Shown: positions 22,028-32,151 of the stretch, one piece after another | How positions within the stretch are numbered: the first letter of the stretch is position 1 | Layout: every line of letters begins with the position of its first letter | Source of the DNA: Oncomelania hupensis | Lineage: Eukaryota; Mollusca; Gastropoda; Littorinimorpha; Pomatiopsidae | Assembly: GCA_036898135.1 (NCBI GenBank) | Contig: CM072511.1 | Span: forward strand, 39,997,556 to 40,061,555 | DNA: 64,000 bases | Reading direction: 5' to 3' | Program-made: the position numbers and the translations under genes | The notes under the pieces: generated by a model | Told to the model about the DNA's origin: nothing | Databases searched by the model: none | What the model saw: the letters and a program-made list of their open reading frames with translations, nothing else

Positions 22028-22205
22028 AGGGATAGCTAGCTCAGTGGTCAGAGCGCACGACTTGTGTGAGTGCGTCTTGGGCGACGTGGGTTCGAATCCT
22101 GACTTCAGCAAACTATTTTGTGATTGCTGGATATTACGGGCCAGTGCCTTGAGAAGCTCTCTGAGCTGGTAAGTGCGCTATATAAGAGAAATCTCTTTCT
22201 TTCTT
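22028..22205 (+). mobile_element. Short tRNA-headed SINE
   Basis: The head has box A (TAGCTCAGTGGTCAGAGCG) and box B (GGTTCGAATCC). The 3' part has gccttgagaagctctctgag, then gcgctatataag and a (CTTT)n tail. The gcgctatataag terminus is shared with the SINE at 61514 and with fragments near 30360, so these SINEs probably use the same LINE machinery. Confidence 0.75.
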
Positions 22206-22439
22206 TCTTTGTTTCTTTCTTATATTCGTCGAAATTTGGTGTCTGGGATAAGAAAGTACATTCGGTGTAAGCGAAGCTACGTTGTAACCGTGTTCGTTGT
22301 ATCCAGAAAGTTCTAAGTAATAAAATAAACTCTGGCAGATCTTTTTTTCACCCGATAATAGCATTGTTCGCTAAAAGAGTGTTCGTTAAATATATCTAAC
22401 GGTTGGGTATTATCAAAGAGCGTATAAGCTCTTTGGTAT

Positions 22440-22530
22440 TATCTACCGCTGCGCTATCGATGATCCAAACCTACCGCTGCGCTATGGAGGATGGGACCAA
22501 CTTGCTAAATGCCCCTGTTCTGGAGGTATA
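22440..22530. mobile_element. Fragment of the palindromic MITE family
   Basis: The stretch cgctatggaggatgggacca followed by acttgctaaatgcccctgtt is a diverged match to the right arm of the MITE at 20271. An adjacent duplicate (ctaccgctgcgctat appears twice, about 30 bp apart) suggests a local duplication. Confidence 0.45.
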
Positions 22531-22617
22531 TTGGCAAATTCGATGTACGGCACATGCCACAGGAGGGTCCGACACTCTTAATGAAAAAAAAAGGCATAAC
22601 ATTTTATTTATTTTTAA

Positions 22618-22836
22618 GTCTGAAATAGTCTCGTATAGTGTTCAGTCTGATATAGTCTTGTATAGTGTTTAGTCTGATACAGTCTCGTATATTGTTCAGT
22701 CTGATACAGTCTCGTATAGTGTTCTGTCTGATACAGTCTCGTATAGTGTTCAGTCTAGTGCAGTCTCGTATAGTGTTCAGTCTGATACAGTCTCGTATAG
22801 TGTTCAGTCTGATACAGTCTTGTATAGTGTTCAGTC
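22618..22836. repeat. Minisatellite, 27-bp unit
   Basis: About eight units of tctgatacagtctcgtatag plus tgttcag, with a few substitutions. Because the unit is a multiple of three, it gives a repetitive open frame that is not a gene. Confidence 0.92.
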
Positions 22837-22974
22837 AGACTATAAGAGAATTCCTAAATAACTATAGATCTATATCAAGACTCTATATTTGCTAGATCAC
22901 TGACACTAAGTTTTAGAACTTCATCCAGTCGCTCAGAATTGTGCTTAATAGAATGGAGTGTTAGACTCTCGTGA

Positions 22975-23126
<152 letters not shown>

Positions 23127-23710
23127 CCATTGATAACCGGTTTTGATACAGTGCCGTTTTCTGCATCAATAAACATACCGATGATAAATCGCTAATACAT
23201 AGAGGACGTTGCATGGTATCGATGAACAACCATTGAGTGTCAGCTGTATATAAACGCAACTGATTCTCGTTGGCATTAGGTTCATGAACATGGATGCGTT
23301 GCTATTTTTTACCCTGCTCATGCATAATTTGTGTGTGACGCGCTTGCACGCTGTGACTGGGATTGAGTTGGTCATCGCACTGACGGGAATTGATAAGGGA
23401 AATGCCCGATGATAGCCTACGTAATATGCATAGAGGACAGGTTTGGCTCAGCGGGAGATCGTTGTAGAGGGCCGTGTACTCTGCATTTTGGGGATAATGG
23501 TTCGGTCTTGACTTCACAACAAGTTACGCTTGTAGGCTACATGTTTGATCACAGTGACAAGCCCCTTGTGCAGTCCTTGAGCAAGCACGAGCTATAGAAC
23601 TATGGAGCCCATATCTACATGCAAAATTAAGTTCCTGTCCAAAATGGAGCTATGTATTGTGTATGGGAGACTATTTCCTGGTTATCTAACGGTATACATG
23701 TTCCACTACT
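23127..23710. other. No gene seen; possible degenerate SINE head
   Basis: At 23440-23513 a ggtttggctcagcgggag stretch and a ggttcggtcttgac stretch have box A and box B spacing but poor pairing. Nothing else recognised. Confidence 0.3.
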
Positions 23711-23711
23711 A

Positions 23712-23730
23712 TTCTCTCTCTCCGTCTCTC

Positions 23731-23772
<42 letters not shown>

Positions 23773-23790
23773 CTCTGTCACTCTAGCCTT

Positions 23791-23832
<42 letters not shown>
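23712..23832. repeat. (CT)n microsatellite
   Basis: CT run broken by a C-run and a short unique block. Confidence 0.95.
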
Positions 23833-23837
<5 letters not shown>

Positions 23838-24245
23838 ACCATCCCACCCGGACCCCCACCCTTCCACTCTTCGCCATCCCTTCCAGAATTGTCCAGACTC
23901 TACGACTTCTTCTTCTGGTTAGTCCAGCCAGGTCAGCGCTTTTTTAATTGTATAGCAGTCAACCTCCTTGTCTTGAAATTTATGGGACCTGCGTGGTAAT
24001 CCTGTACGACAGTTCACCATAAATCGTCCCGACGTGGGCTTTCTAAATTCTTTTTTTGGGGTATTTAGTCTAACCATGATCAATATGTAAGCCATGACCT
24101 ACTCATTATCCTTTAGTACATATAACAGCTACAGACTTTCCAAAGGACTGTTTACATTCTTACAAGGAAGAGCCATCTTTTTTCTAAACTCAGGTAAATA
24201 GCAGCTTGGGCTGATTTCCTGTGATTTATATGTTTGCAGTATGAT
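23833..24245. other. No gene seen
   Basis: Unique-looking sequence up to the LINE A fragment. Confidence 0.4.
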
Positions 24246-24793
24246 AAAAACTGCTGCCCTGACAAAGTTAAAGCCCATTTGGAAAGACAAGACCATCAGT
24301 CTACATTCCAAGGTAAGGCTGCTGCGCTCCCTTGTCATCTCCATCTTCCTAAACTCTTGCGAAACATTGACCCTCAAAGCAGATCTTCAACGAAGAATAC
24401 AAAGCATGGAGATGAGGTGCTACAGAAGACTTCTGGGCATTTCCTATACCCAGCACACCACCAACGACGAAGTCCGACAGACCACAAACCATTGGACAAC
24501 ACGATGACCTGCTCACAGTGGTGAAGAAACAGAAACTCCGATGGTATGGCCACGTCACCAGATCACCAGGCCTTGCAAAGACCATCCTGCAAGGCACAGT
24601 GCAAAAAGGTAGACGAAGAGAAAGACCAAAAAAGAGGTGGGAGGACAACCTTCGAGAATGGACTGGCTTGACATTGAGCGAAGCCATCAGGGCTGTTGAG
24701 GACAGACAAAGATGGAGTATGCTGGTTAAACAAATTATCTGTGGTGCCCCAACGACCTCCTAGTTACTGGATAGTATAGGATAGGATAGGATG
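24246..24793 (+). mobile_element. LINE family A, 3' end (plus strand)
   Basis: It codes the C-terminal part of the family A protein. The first block (24250-24480) reads LTKLKPIWKDKTISLHSK, then LQRRIQSMEMRCYRRLLG. After a frameshift near 24490 the second block (24518-24763) reads KLRWYGHVTRSPGLAKTILQ, RRRERPKKRWEDNLREW and ends AVEDRQRW..CGAPTTS with a stop. A (GATAG)n tail follows (24769-24793). A second copy begins 10 bp away in the opposite direction. Confidence 0.85.
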
Positions 24794-24802
24794 ATAATGC
24801 AA

Positions 24803-25540
24803 TCTATCCTATCCCGTAACTCGAAAGTCGTTGGGGCATCACAGATGATAGTTTAACCAGCTTACTCCATATTTCTCTGACCTCAGCAACCCTCATGTCT
24901 TCGCTCAATGTCAAGCCAATCCATTCTCGAATGTTGTCCCCCAATCTCATTTTCGACCTCCTTGCACCGTGCCTTGCCTGTCGGCGCCCATTGTTTGATA
25001 CAATGGCTCATAACTATTTGAAGCTATGCACTGTGTTGAGGGATTGGCCTTGGAATTTGATGTCCGTGTTAATGCCATTGGTGTTGTTGGTAATCATTTT
25101 GGCCTTCTCTGCACTTATTTCCAATCCATAGGCTCTGGAGGTGATGTCAAGCCTCTGTCACACAGGTCCAAAGTTCAGGTGTGATCCACGGTTTATTCTT
25201 TGAGCGGTGCTTGCCAAGAATCTCATTGGCAGCATTTGTCACAGCTGAGTTGAAGGTGGTGGTCATGGTGTGGACATCTATTTCACCAGCTTCCAAAATG
25301 AGCAGTGGTGCAACATTCCTTTCAATTGTTTCTTGGAACATTTCTGCCACCTCCAGGTCTTACAGTTTGTCCAGATCGAACTTTAGTCTGGTTCATTTTG
25401 CTGTGTTTTCTCTCTTCAAGTGGAGCCAGAGAGACATCATCACAAGATCATGGCTTCTTCGGATGTGTGCTCCTATAAAAGTGTGTATCCTGCCAATGTT
25501 TACGCTTGATGCAATACTATTTGTTACTACATGCAAGCTT
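24803..25540 (-). mobile_element. LINE family A, rearranged copy with two internal deletions
   Basis: On the minus strand the copy begins in the end of an AP-type endonuclease (near 25430: GAHIRRSHDLVMM, where a SDH-type motif is expected) and the linker (EILGKHRSKNKPWITPELW, 25147-25350). Near 25155 it jumps to the RT end (SRAYG..), then to the IKFQGQ and AIVSNNG segment. Near 24985 it jumps again to the C-terminal basic region and tail. The RT catalytic motifs are gone. The 3' tail faces the tail of the plus-strand copy at 24246-24793. Confidence 0.75.
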
Positions 25541-25915
25541 GATCAATATACTTATGTCAGAAATTGATATAGTGTTTATGATTATCTTTCAGTACCTAGC
25601 AGCTATGCAGCTCATTGTTATGTGTAAAGATGAAAGTAAGAACAGTCAAGTTATGGATATAAAATGTATGCAACAAACACTATGGCTGAGCGAAGAGGGG
25701 TAGGGGGGGTGGGGGGCGGAGAGTGAGATTCACACATGCGGGTTAATGTGAACCTTAAGACAATTTAATCTTTTTAAACGGCTGGCAATTCAATATTTTA
25801 ACCCCAAAATCATGAAAGCATCCGTTTTTTCACGTTGCCTCATTCAGCTGAAAGGGGGAAAGTGCGAAAGACCGAGAATGAGTTGGGAGGGGGGAGGAGA
25901 AGTGGGATAAGTGAG
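25541..25915. other. No gene seen
   Basis: Unique-looking AT-rich sequence with a G-rich stretch at 25698-25722. Confidence 0.4.
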
Positions 25916-26005
25916 AGAAGAAGAAGAAGAAGAAGAAGAAGAAGAAGAAGAAGAAGAAGAAGAAGAAGAAGAAGAAGGAGGAGGAGGAGGAGGAGGAGGA
26001 GGAGG
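25916..26005. repeat. (GAA)n/(GGA)n microsatellite
   Basis: A GAA run passes into a GGA run. Confidence 0.97.
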
Positions 26006-26163
26006 GTGTGAGGGATAGAGGTTAATAGTACAGAGAGAAAGAGATACAGACAGACTGAGACAGACACCCACAGAAAGGGAGATGTTTTTTTTTTGTTTTT
26101 GTTTAAATCGAAATTTCACGGAAACTGCTTCCATTAAATTATATTATAGATGTGGCAGAAAAG

Positions 26164-26455
26164 GGGTGTCGGATAGCGCAGTGGTTGGAGCACTCGCTAC
26201 TGTGTCGCAAGTTAAGCACCGCCCAGTGCGGTTAGCACTTGGATGGGTTACCGCAGATCGTGAAGCGACAAATAACAACGCCCCCCAGTTGACTCAACTG
26301 TGACTGAGTACCTACTCTCTTAAGGGTGGGGAAGGTAAAGCAGCGAGGGAGAGAGATGGGCACCACCTCATTACGCTGGCCCAAGATAAGTGTGATCTCC
26401 AACATCACGCTCCCCTACGGCCACAAGGCTATGGGACTACCTTTACCTTTTACCT
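26164..26455 (+). mobile_element. 5S-rRNA-like chimeric SINE, copy 2
   Basis: It aligns end to end with the copy at 2334. The 5S-like portion reads AAGTTAAGCACCG, then GGTTAGCACTTGGATGGG, closer to a 5S rRNA gene than in copy 1. The tail is CTTTAC-type. A short AGAAAA duplication flanks it. Confidence 0.87.
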
Positions 26456-27651
26456 TTTTAGAAAAAGCACTGCACATTCTGTGGTTGCTATTTTAACTAC
26501 CAAAACAAAAAAAAAGTGAAATCATCAGGCAGCAAGGATCAGCGTGCATTTTGAATAAGCTTGCTAGCATTTTGCTTTGTCATACTCGTCGCAACCACGA
26601 CGATTCATTGAAATTTGGGGTCGCAATCGATAGTTTGCACTTTGTTCTTTTCTAGTTCCCGAGCTTTAAGCTCAGCTTGGGAGCTATTGTTTTGGGGCTT
26701 TGTTCTTCCGTCCGGCGTCCAGCGTCCGGAGGTGAGAACTGCGCACTTTTCTCTAAAACCAATGGACGGATTCTTTGAAATTTGGTATTTAGTTTACGAA
26801 ATAATAAACTCTACCAGATGACCCTTCCCCCCCCCTCCCGAACCCCCACTCCTGCCTCTCAAGTTTGGAATATATTTAGATTTTACCTATGCCTCCAACT
26901 TAAAGCCAAACTTATGCAAATCGATTGACGTAATCATGATGACGTCACCTTTTCTTTTTATTTCACCGTTTTTATATGGCGCTCTCCTTGCTCAAGAGCT
27001 GGTGAAGGCAAAGTCAGAGTCAAAGCATTTTTTTTTAATTCCACAAAAAGGACAATTCGTGGGTCTCTGGTACACAAAAGCAACGATGGACACACGCACT
27101 CACTCACATTGGTAAGAACACAAAACATATTTCATCCTTCCGTAGGTAAGAACATACAAGGCGTAATGCACCCCTCTATCCATTGTTTATATCACCACTA
27201 CCTATTCACTCGCGCCTGACCATAATTATAGGCTTGCCGTACAAACGCATTCAACCTGGTTTCGTCAGTCCTAAAAATAGACGGTTTTCAGCTTCCAGAG
27301 GGGAAAAAAAGCCCTTCCAATAGATAGATGAATAGATTACTTTAATTAACATTTTTTAACCAAAAAAATCCCATAAATTAATTTAAAAAAATTAAAACAG
27401 GAAAATAAAAAAAATAATAGAAAAAATGCATTTTTTGTAGAAGAGAGGATAATGCAAATTTAGAGGTAGTGAATGTAAAATTATGTTTCTAGATTGAAGA
27501 GTAAGTTGTGTATGACAGCATACTAGCGCCAAAACCCATAGTTACCTGTATCACGAGATACTTCAACTTAAAACGTGTTCCGTGTAGTTTACCGAGATAC
27601 CGGTAATCCACGGTGCTAATTAATAAATATCAGTATTTGCCGCGCCTTTCT
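26456..27651. other. No gene seen; SINE tail remnant
   Basis: At 26975-27005 the minus strand reads cagctcttgagcaaggagag followed by cgccatata, similar to the gccttgagcagctcttgagc / gcgctatata SINE terminus. At 26640-26820 there is a degenerate repeat-like segment (ccgtccggcgtccagcgtcc). At 27523-27560 an extra GCGCCAAAACCC copy of the neighbouring foldback arm occurs. Nothing coding was supported. Confidence 0.4.
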
Positions 27652-28274
27652 AGCGCCAAAACCTGATCATTACAATTTTCGCGTAATAAAAACAATTATC
27701 GTGAGATAGTTACAATTATTATGAGATAATTACAACTATCACTACAAATTACAAAATATATCTTTGAGTGATCACGCTTAATTTTTATATGAATCTAGCA
27801 ATCCGTAAAGAAATGCGCCAAATCCGAAAATGGTAATTTTCACCTAATAATTACAATTTTTACGTGTTAAATGTAAATATGTCGTGTTCCAAGGGAACTG
27901 TTCGGTAGGTTTTGACGCTAATAAAGCGTGGCAAAAACTAACAATTAATAATTAACATTGTGAATTACCGGTATACCTATGAATTACACAGAACTCGCCT
28001 TAATTACCATTATCACTGATACCTGTAACTGCAGCCTTAGTCAGAATTAAGCGTAATCACGTAACAATTGTAATTATCAAGTGAAAATTGTAATTATCCT
28101 GTGATAATTAACATTTTCGGTTTTGGCGCATTTCCAGGCGGATTGCTAGAGCCAAAACGGAAAATTAAACAGGATCACGCAAAGTTATTTGTAATTTTTC
28201 AAAGATAGTTGTAATTATTCCTTAATACATATAATTATCTCCATGATATTTGTTTTTATCAGGTTTTGGCGCTT
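27652..28274. mobile_element. Foldback element with GCGCCAAAACC arms
   Basis: The left arm from 27652 (agcgccaaaacctgat, later gcttaatttt, tctagcaatccg, atgcgccaaa.ccgaaaatg) and the right arm read on the opposite strand from 28274 keep the same order of blocks over about 215 bp. The centre holds a second small palindrome (gaattaccggtatacctatg). Inner copies of GCGCCAAA occur at 27816 and, inverted, at 28120. The DNA is full of TAATTACAATTATC-type words. No coding capacity. Confidence 0.72.
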
Positions 28275-28440
28275 GTAGGCCGTCATATTTGTGAGCTAGG
28301 CCACGAGGTGTGAAAGTGCGGACTGGCAAGACATGGTTATTATTTTACGCTTCCTATTGTTATACGTGACAGTAATAGTCTTCTGCGAGTGTTTAGTAAA
28401 CTATGTTGAGTACCAATAGCATGCGGAGTACCAATAGCGG

Positions 28441-29034
28441 TCCTCCGTGGGGGTGCCGGGGATTTCTGTATAAATAGTATCCCCACTTTCTGGAAATTTA
28501 GTGCTTTAAATTCCCACTGTCCCTGTCTTTCTCCTTTGTTCTTTCTCATTACTATTCTGTTTTTATCAATCTACTATACTATCTGATTCGCTAGACCAGT
28601 CACCTACCTTTTTTCTTTAAAAAAACTTTCCGGGACAAAACTCCTCATTTGTGTGTCAGGTCTATTGGATCAGTTTGGGAATATTAGACGCTTTCTGCCA
28701 AATGGTCACTGGGGCTTCCTATGATATTATTATTTGGCAGTGTAGGCATTTTTATATGTATGTGCTTTGTTCATATTTTATAATGATGTTTGTATTCTAT
28801 TTTGTTTTTGTAAACGGGGGTTCGATAAATTAGAGTATAGCCTCAGCGTCCTTTGCGTGGGGTGCCTTTATTGTAAAGTGGCCGGTTTGTGGAGTGCCTT
28901 CAGTGTTACCACTAGGGTTGTTTCGGCAGTTCTTTTATGCGGATCAGGGGTTAGTCACCTTTCAGGTACATTGTGGTCTTGATATTGTGGTCCAGTCTGA
29001 TTCGGCTCTTTGCAGTCCGCTGGACCCTGTAAGC
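28441..29034 (+). mobile_element. Family Z element, copy 2 (left half of inverted unit)
   Basis: It carries all the family landmarks: gtgccgggg, TATAAATA at 28469-28476, gctttaaattcccactgtc, cgctagaccagtcac, aacgggggttcgataaatt, ttttatgcggatcaggggtt and ccgctggacc..aagcaatg. It is followed by ATTAC repeats and then by copy 3 in the opposite direction. The repeat ACCAATAGCGG at 28430-28440 recurs at 29642-29652 after copy 3. Confidence 0.82.
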
Positions 29035-29052
29035 AATGACATTACATTACAT

Positions 29053-29641
29053 TACATTATTATTGCTTTAGGTCCAGCGGACTCTTCCGAGCCAAATCAG
29101 GACCGGACAACCCCTGATCCGCATAAAAGATCTGCTGAAACAACCCTAGTGGTAAAACCGAAAGCTCTCCACCAGCCAGTCACTTTACAATAAAGACATC
29201 CCACGCAGGGGACGGCTGAGGCTTCACCCCAACTTATCGAACCCCCGTTTACAAAAACAAAATAGAATACAAACATCATTATAAATTATCAACAAAACAC
29301 ATACATATAAAATGCCTACATTGCTAAATAATAACATCATAGGAAGCCCTAGTGACCACCTGGCAGAAAGCGTCCAATATTCCCAAGCTGATCCAACAGA
29401 CCTCATACACAAATAAGGAGTCTTGTCCCGGAAGAGTTTTCAAGAAAAAAGGTAGGAGACTGGTCTAGCAAAGAAGACGATAGTATAGCAGATTGATAGA
29501 ACAGAGCAGGAATAAAAAAAAGAGCACATGAGAAAGACAGCGACATTGGGAATTTAAAGCACTAAATTTCCAGAAAGTGGGGATAGTATTTATACTGAAA
29601 CCTTCGGCACCCCAACGGGGGAAAAACTAACTGACAAACTA
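29053..29641 (-). mobile_element. Family Z element, copy 3 (right half of inverted unit)
   Basis: Read on the minus strand it matches copy 2 from cccgttggggtgcc through TATAAATA (29587-29594 complement) to the ggtccagcgg / aagcaataat end. The two copies meet tail to tail with about 18 bp of ATTAC repeats between them. Confidence 0.82.
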
Positions 29642-29652
29642 ACCAATAGCGG

Positions 29653-30296
29653 GGAATATGTTATGGGGCAGCGTCTTAGGCTGTTGACAAGAACCGGTCT
29701 ATATTAGCTTTGTGCTGGCCATCGTCGTTATACGTGACCTTTGACATAGTATTTCTGCTCTCCAGTTAAATCAAAACAAACTTTGTTTGTCTGTGCCTGT
29801 GCCTTCTTGCAATTTTTCTCTTGCAGAATATAATCTGATTTGGATGTATTGCATTGTCACTACCACAATGGTATCATGATGTGGAGGGGGATGAGGTGCA
29901 GGGATGGTTGGGATGATGAGGTGGGAGAGAGAGAGAAAGAAAGAAAGAGAGGAGAGGTCTGCTTGACCTAATTCAATGTAGCAATATAATTATTTATGGC
30001 AACTGCTTAATCAAACTGGTATTATATATACTACTATAATGATGACTCTGCTCAGTGGGACATCCACAAATGAGAATAATTCTTTAAAATAGTACATCAT
30101 ATAGATCTAGGATTGTAACAGTTGATTTAAAAAAAAAAACAAACAAATATAGACCCTATGTATACATCTCATTAAAAAAGAAACATAGTCCGAGGCCAAG
30201 ACAACTGAGCATAATTCTGGGGAGAACCGGATATGGGGAGAAGGGACCTAGTGCTTGCTGGGTATATTTGCGCAGCCCACATTCACCCGTCTAGTT
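29653..30296. other. No gene seen
   Basis: Unique-looking sequence with a short GA run at 29926-29955. Confidence 0.4.
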
Positions 30297-30351
30297 CTTC
30301 TTCTTCTTCTTCTTCTTCTTCTTCTTCTTCTTCTTCTTCTTCTTCTTCTTT
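30297..30351. repeat. (TTC)n microsatellite
   Basis: TTC run next to the 3' end of a minus-strand SINE fragment. Confidence 0.95.
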
Positions 30352-30357
30352 TCTTAT

Positions 30358-30478
30358 TAATGTTCTTATATTGCGTTCTTTCCAGCTACTCTAGGCGCTG
30401 GCCGACACAGGATCTAGCTCAAGCCATCCGAGCACCAACTTGCATTCTTATGCGCCTTGTCTAAGGCCTCAGTTGTCG

Positions 30479-30479
<1 letters not shown>
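30358..30479 (-). mobile_element. SINE S3 3' fragment, first of a pair
   Basis: Read on the minus strand: ttgg.gc..ggcttgagctag, then cctgtgtcggccagcgcc and cgcaatataagaaca. This matches the 3' part of the SINE at 61514. A second, diverged copy of the same segment follows at 30656 after ATT and AGT repeats, so the unit may be a local duplication. Confidence 0.7.
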
Positions 30480-30551
<72 letters not shown>

Positions 30552-30552
30552 C

Positions 30553-30589
<37 letters not shown>

Positions 30590-30590
30590 A

Positions 30591-30649
<59 letters not shown>

Positions 30650-30655
30650 ATAGTA
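30480..30655. repeat. (ATT)n/(AGT)n compound microsatellite
   Basis: An ATT run (30480-30550) switches to an AGT run (30553-30655) with two AAT interruptions. Confidence 0.97.
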
Positions 30656-30790
30656 TGTTCTTATATTGAGCTTTTCCAGTTCAAGAGGGACCGGTCGATA
30701 CAGAATCTATATCAAGGCGTCCGAGGCGCCAGCTTGCACACTTAGGCACATCGTCTAACGCCTCAACCATCGCATTTATGTAACTAGCAT
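30656..30790 (-). mobile_element. SINE S3 3' fragment, second of a pair
   Basis: Minus-strand match to the same S3 segment as 30358-30479 (aaatgcgatggttgaggcg, then ggcgcctcggacgccttgat). It starts with the shared tgttcttatattgagc border. Confidence 0.65.
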
Positions 30791-30930
30791 TCACCCACCT
30801 AGGACGTGAGCGTCAGCATCTTTAAAATCCGGGAATAATATCTTCATAATCCCCTTCTTCCTCCTTCTCCTCCAACTTCTCCCATTTTGTCCGTTTTCTT
30901 CTTTGTTGTCTGAAATACAGTGTCCTTGCA

Positions 30931-30932
<2 letters not shown>

Positions 30933-30986
<54 letters not shown>

Positions 30987-30990
30987 TGAG
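30933..30990. repeat. (GT)n/(GA)n microsatellite
   Basis: A GT run is followed by a GA run. Confidence 0.95.
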
Positions 30991-31304
30991 TGAGTGTGTG
31001 TTTTGTGTGTGGTTGTGTATGTGTGAGAGAGAAACAGCACGCGAGGAAACTCTTCACCCATTAGGATCCAGCACTTGTTCTTTTTTTGTTCTTTTTTTTT
31101 TAAGTTTAGAATGCTAATGTTAATTCTATTCGACCAACCGATAAAAAACAGAAAAACAACAATATAGAATTCACAGCAGATTTCTATAAAATATATGCGC
31201 CAGGATCATTGTTATGCACTCGAAAACCGCAGATGCGTCTTCCTGCAATATTAATTTTGAATGAACAGAACATGCCCTTGAGGATGACTGATTTTGAGAG
31301 CTTG

Positions 31305-31418
31305 ACAATGATGATAATGAGGAGAATGATGATGATGGTGATGAGGATGAAGATGATGATGGTGATGATGATGATGATGATGATGAGGATGATGATGATG
31401 AGGATGATGATGATGACG
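31305..31418. repeat. (GAT)n-type microsatellite
   Basis: GATGAT/GAGGAT run with several substitutions. Confidence 0.92.
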
Positions 31419-31922
31419 ACGTGTACAGCGCAGATCTCCCACGGATGACTCGCACATGCTCATCAGACAGAAGAGCACGAAGTGTAACAGTTGTTTAGTT
31501 AAATACGCCACTTAAAGAGTCATTTATATTATGTTCGCTGCCAAAAGAGACAGATTATGATTGTAGTGTATGGGTTATGTGTGTGAAGAAATCTAATTCA
31601 GACTGATTTAATGTTCGATAAACTTATATTGAAAACAATGTGTATTGGCGGCATAATCAGTTAGCTCTCACATTGGTATAGGCCTACTCATTTTCAAAAA
31701 ATGTTCTAGAAGGATCTAAATAAAACCCTTTCCATTTTTTTAAATAACGTTTTAAGGTTTTGGTGGGTCTCTCTCTATTTCTCTCGCACACGCCCCATCT
31801 CATTGAACAAGCAACAAATGCACGCGTCACGTTAGGCAGCTTTCGCACAGCACGCGAGCTGATAATGATACAAACGCTTGCAGCAGACGGATTTGACCTA
31901 CTTCCAGTACCTCGTTTCAAAC
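31419..31922. other. No gene seen
   Basis: Unique-looking sequence; no supported coding region. Confidence 0.4.
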
Positions 31923-32151
31923 TATACTACTCAAAATAATACAAGGGCCACTTGGACATATGGGTCTCTCTCTTTAAATCAGAAACACGAATTCAATTTA
32001 TTAGTTCATCATATTTTATTGCAATCATTTCTGCATCAATAACAAAAAAGATTTGAGACATCAGTCGCTTAAAATTCGAGTAAATTCAATTTAACTGGAC
32101 ATACCCCTCATTTACAAAAATCAAAACATTAGAAACCAAAAATCTATAGAG

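Noticed and set aside
22665..22895. Repetitive open frame with a nine-residue period
   Set aside because: The period is that of the 27-bp minisatellite; there is no start context or domain.
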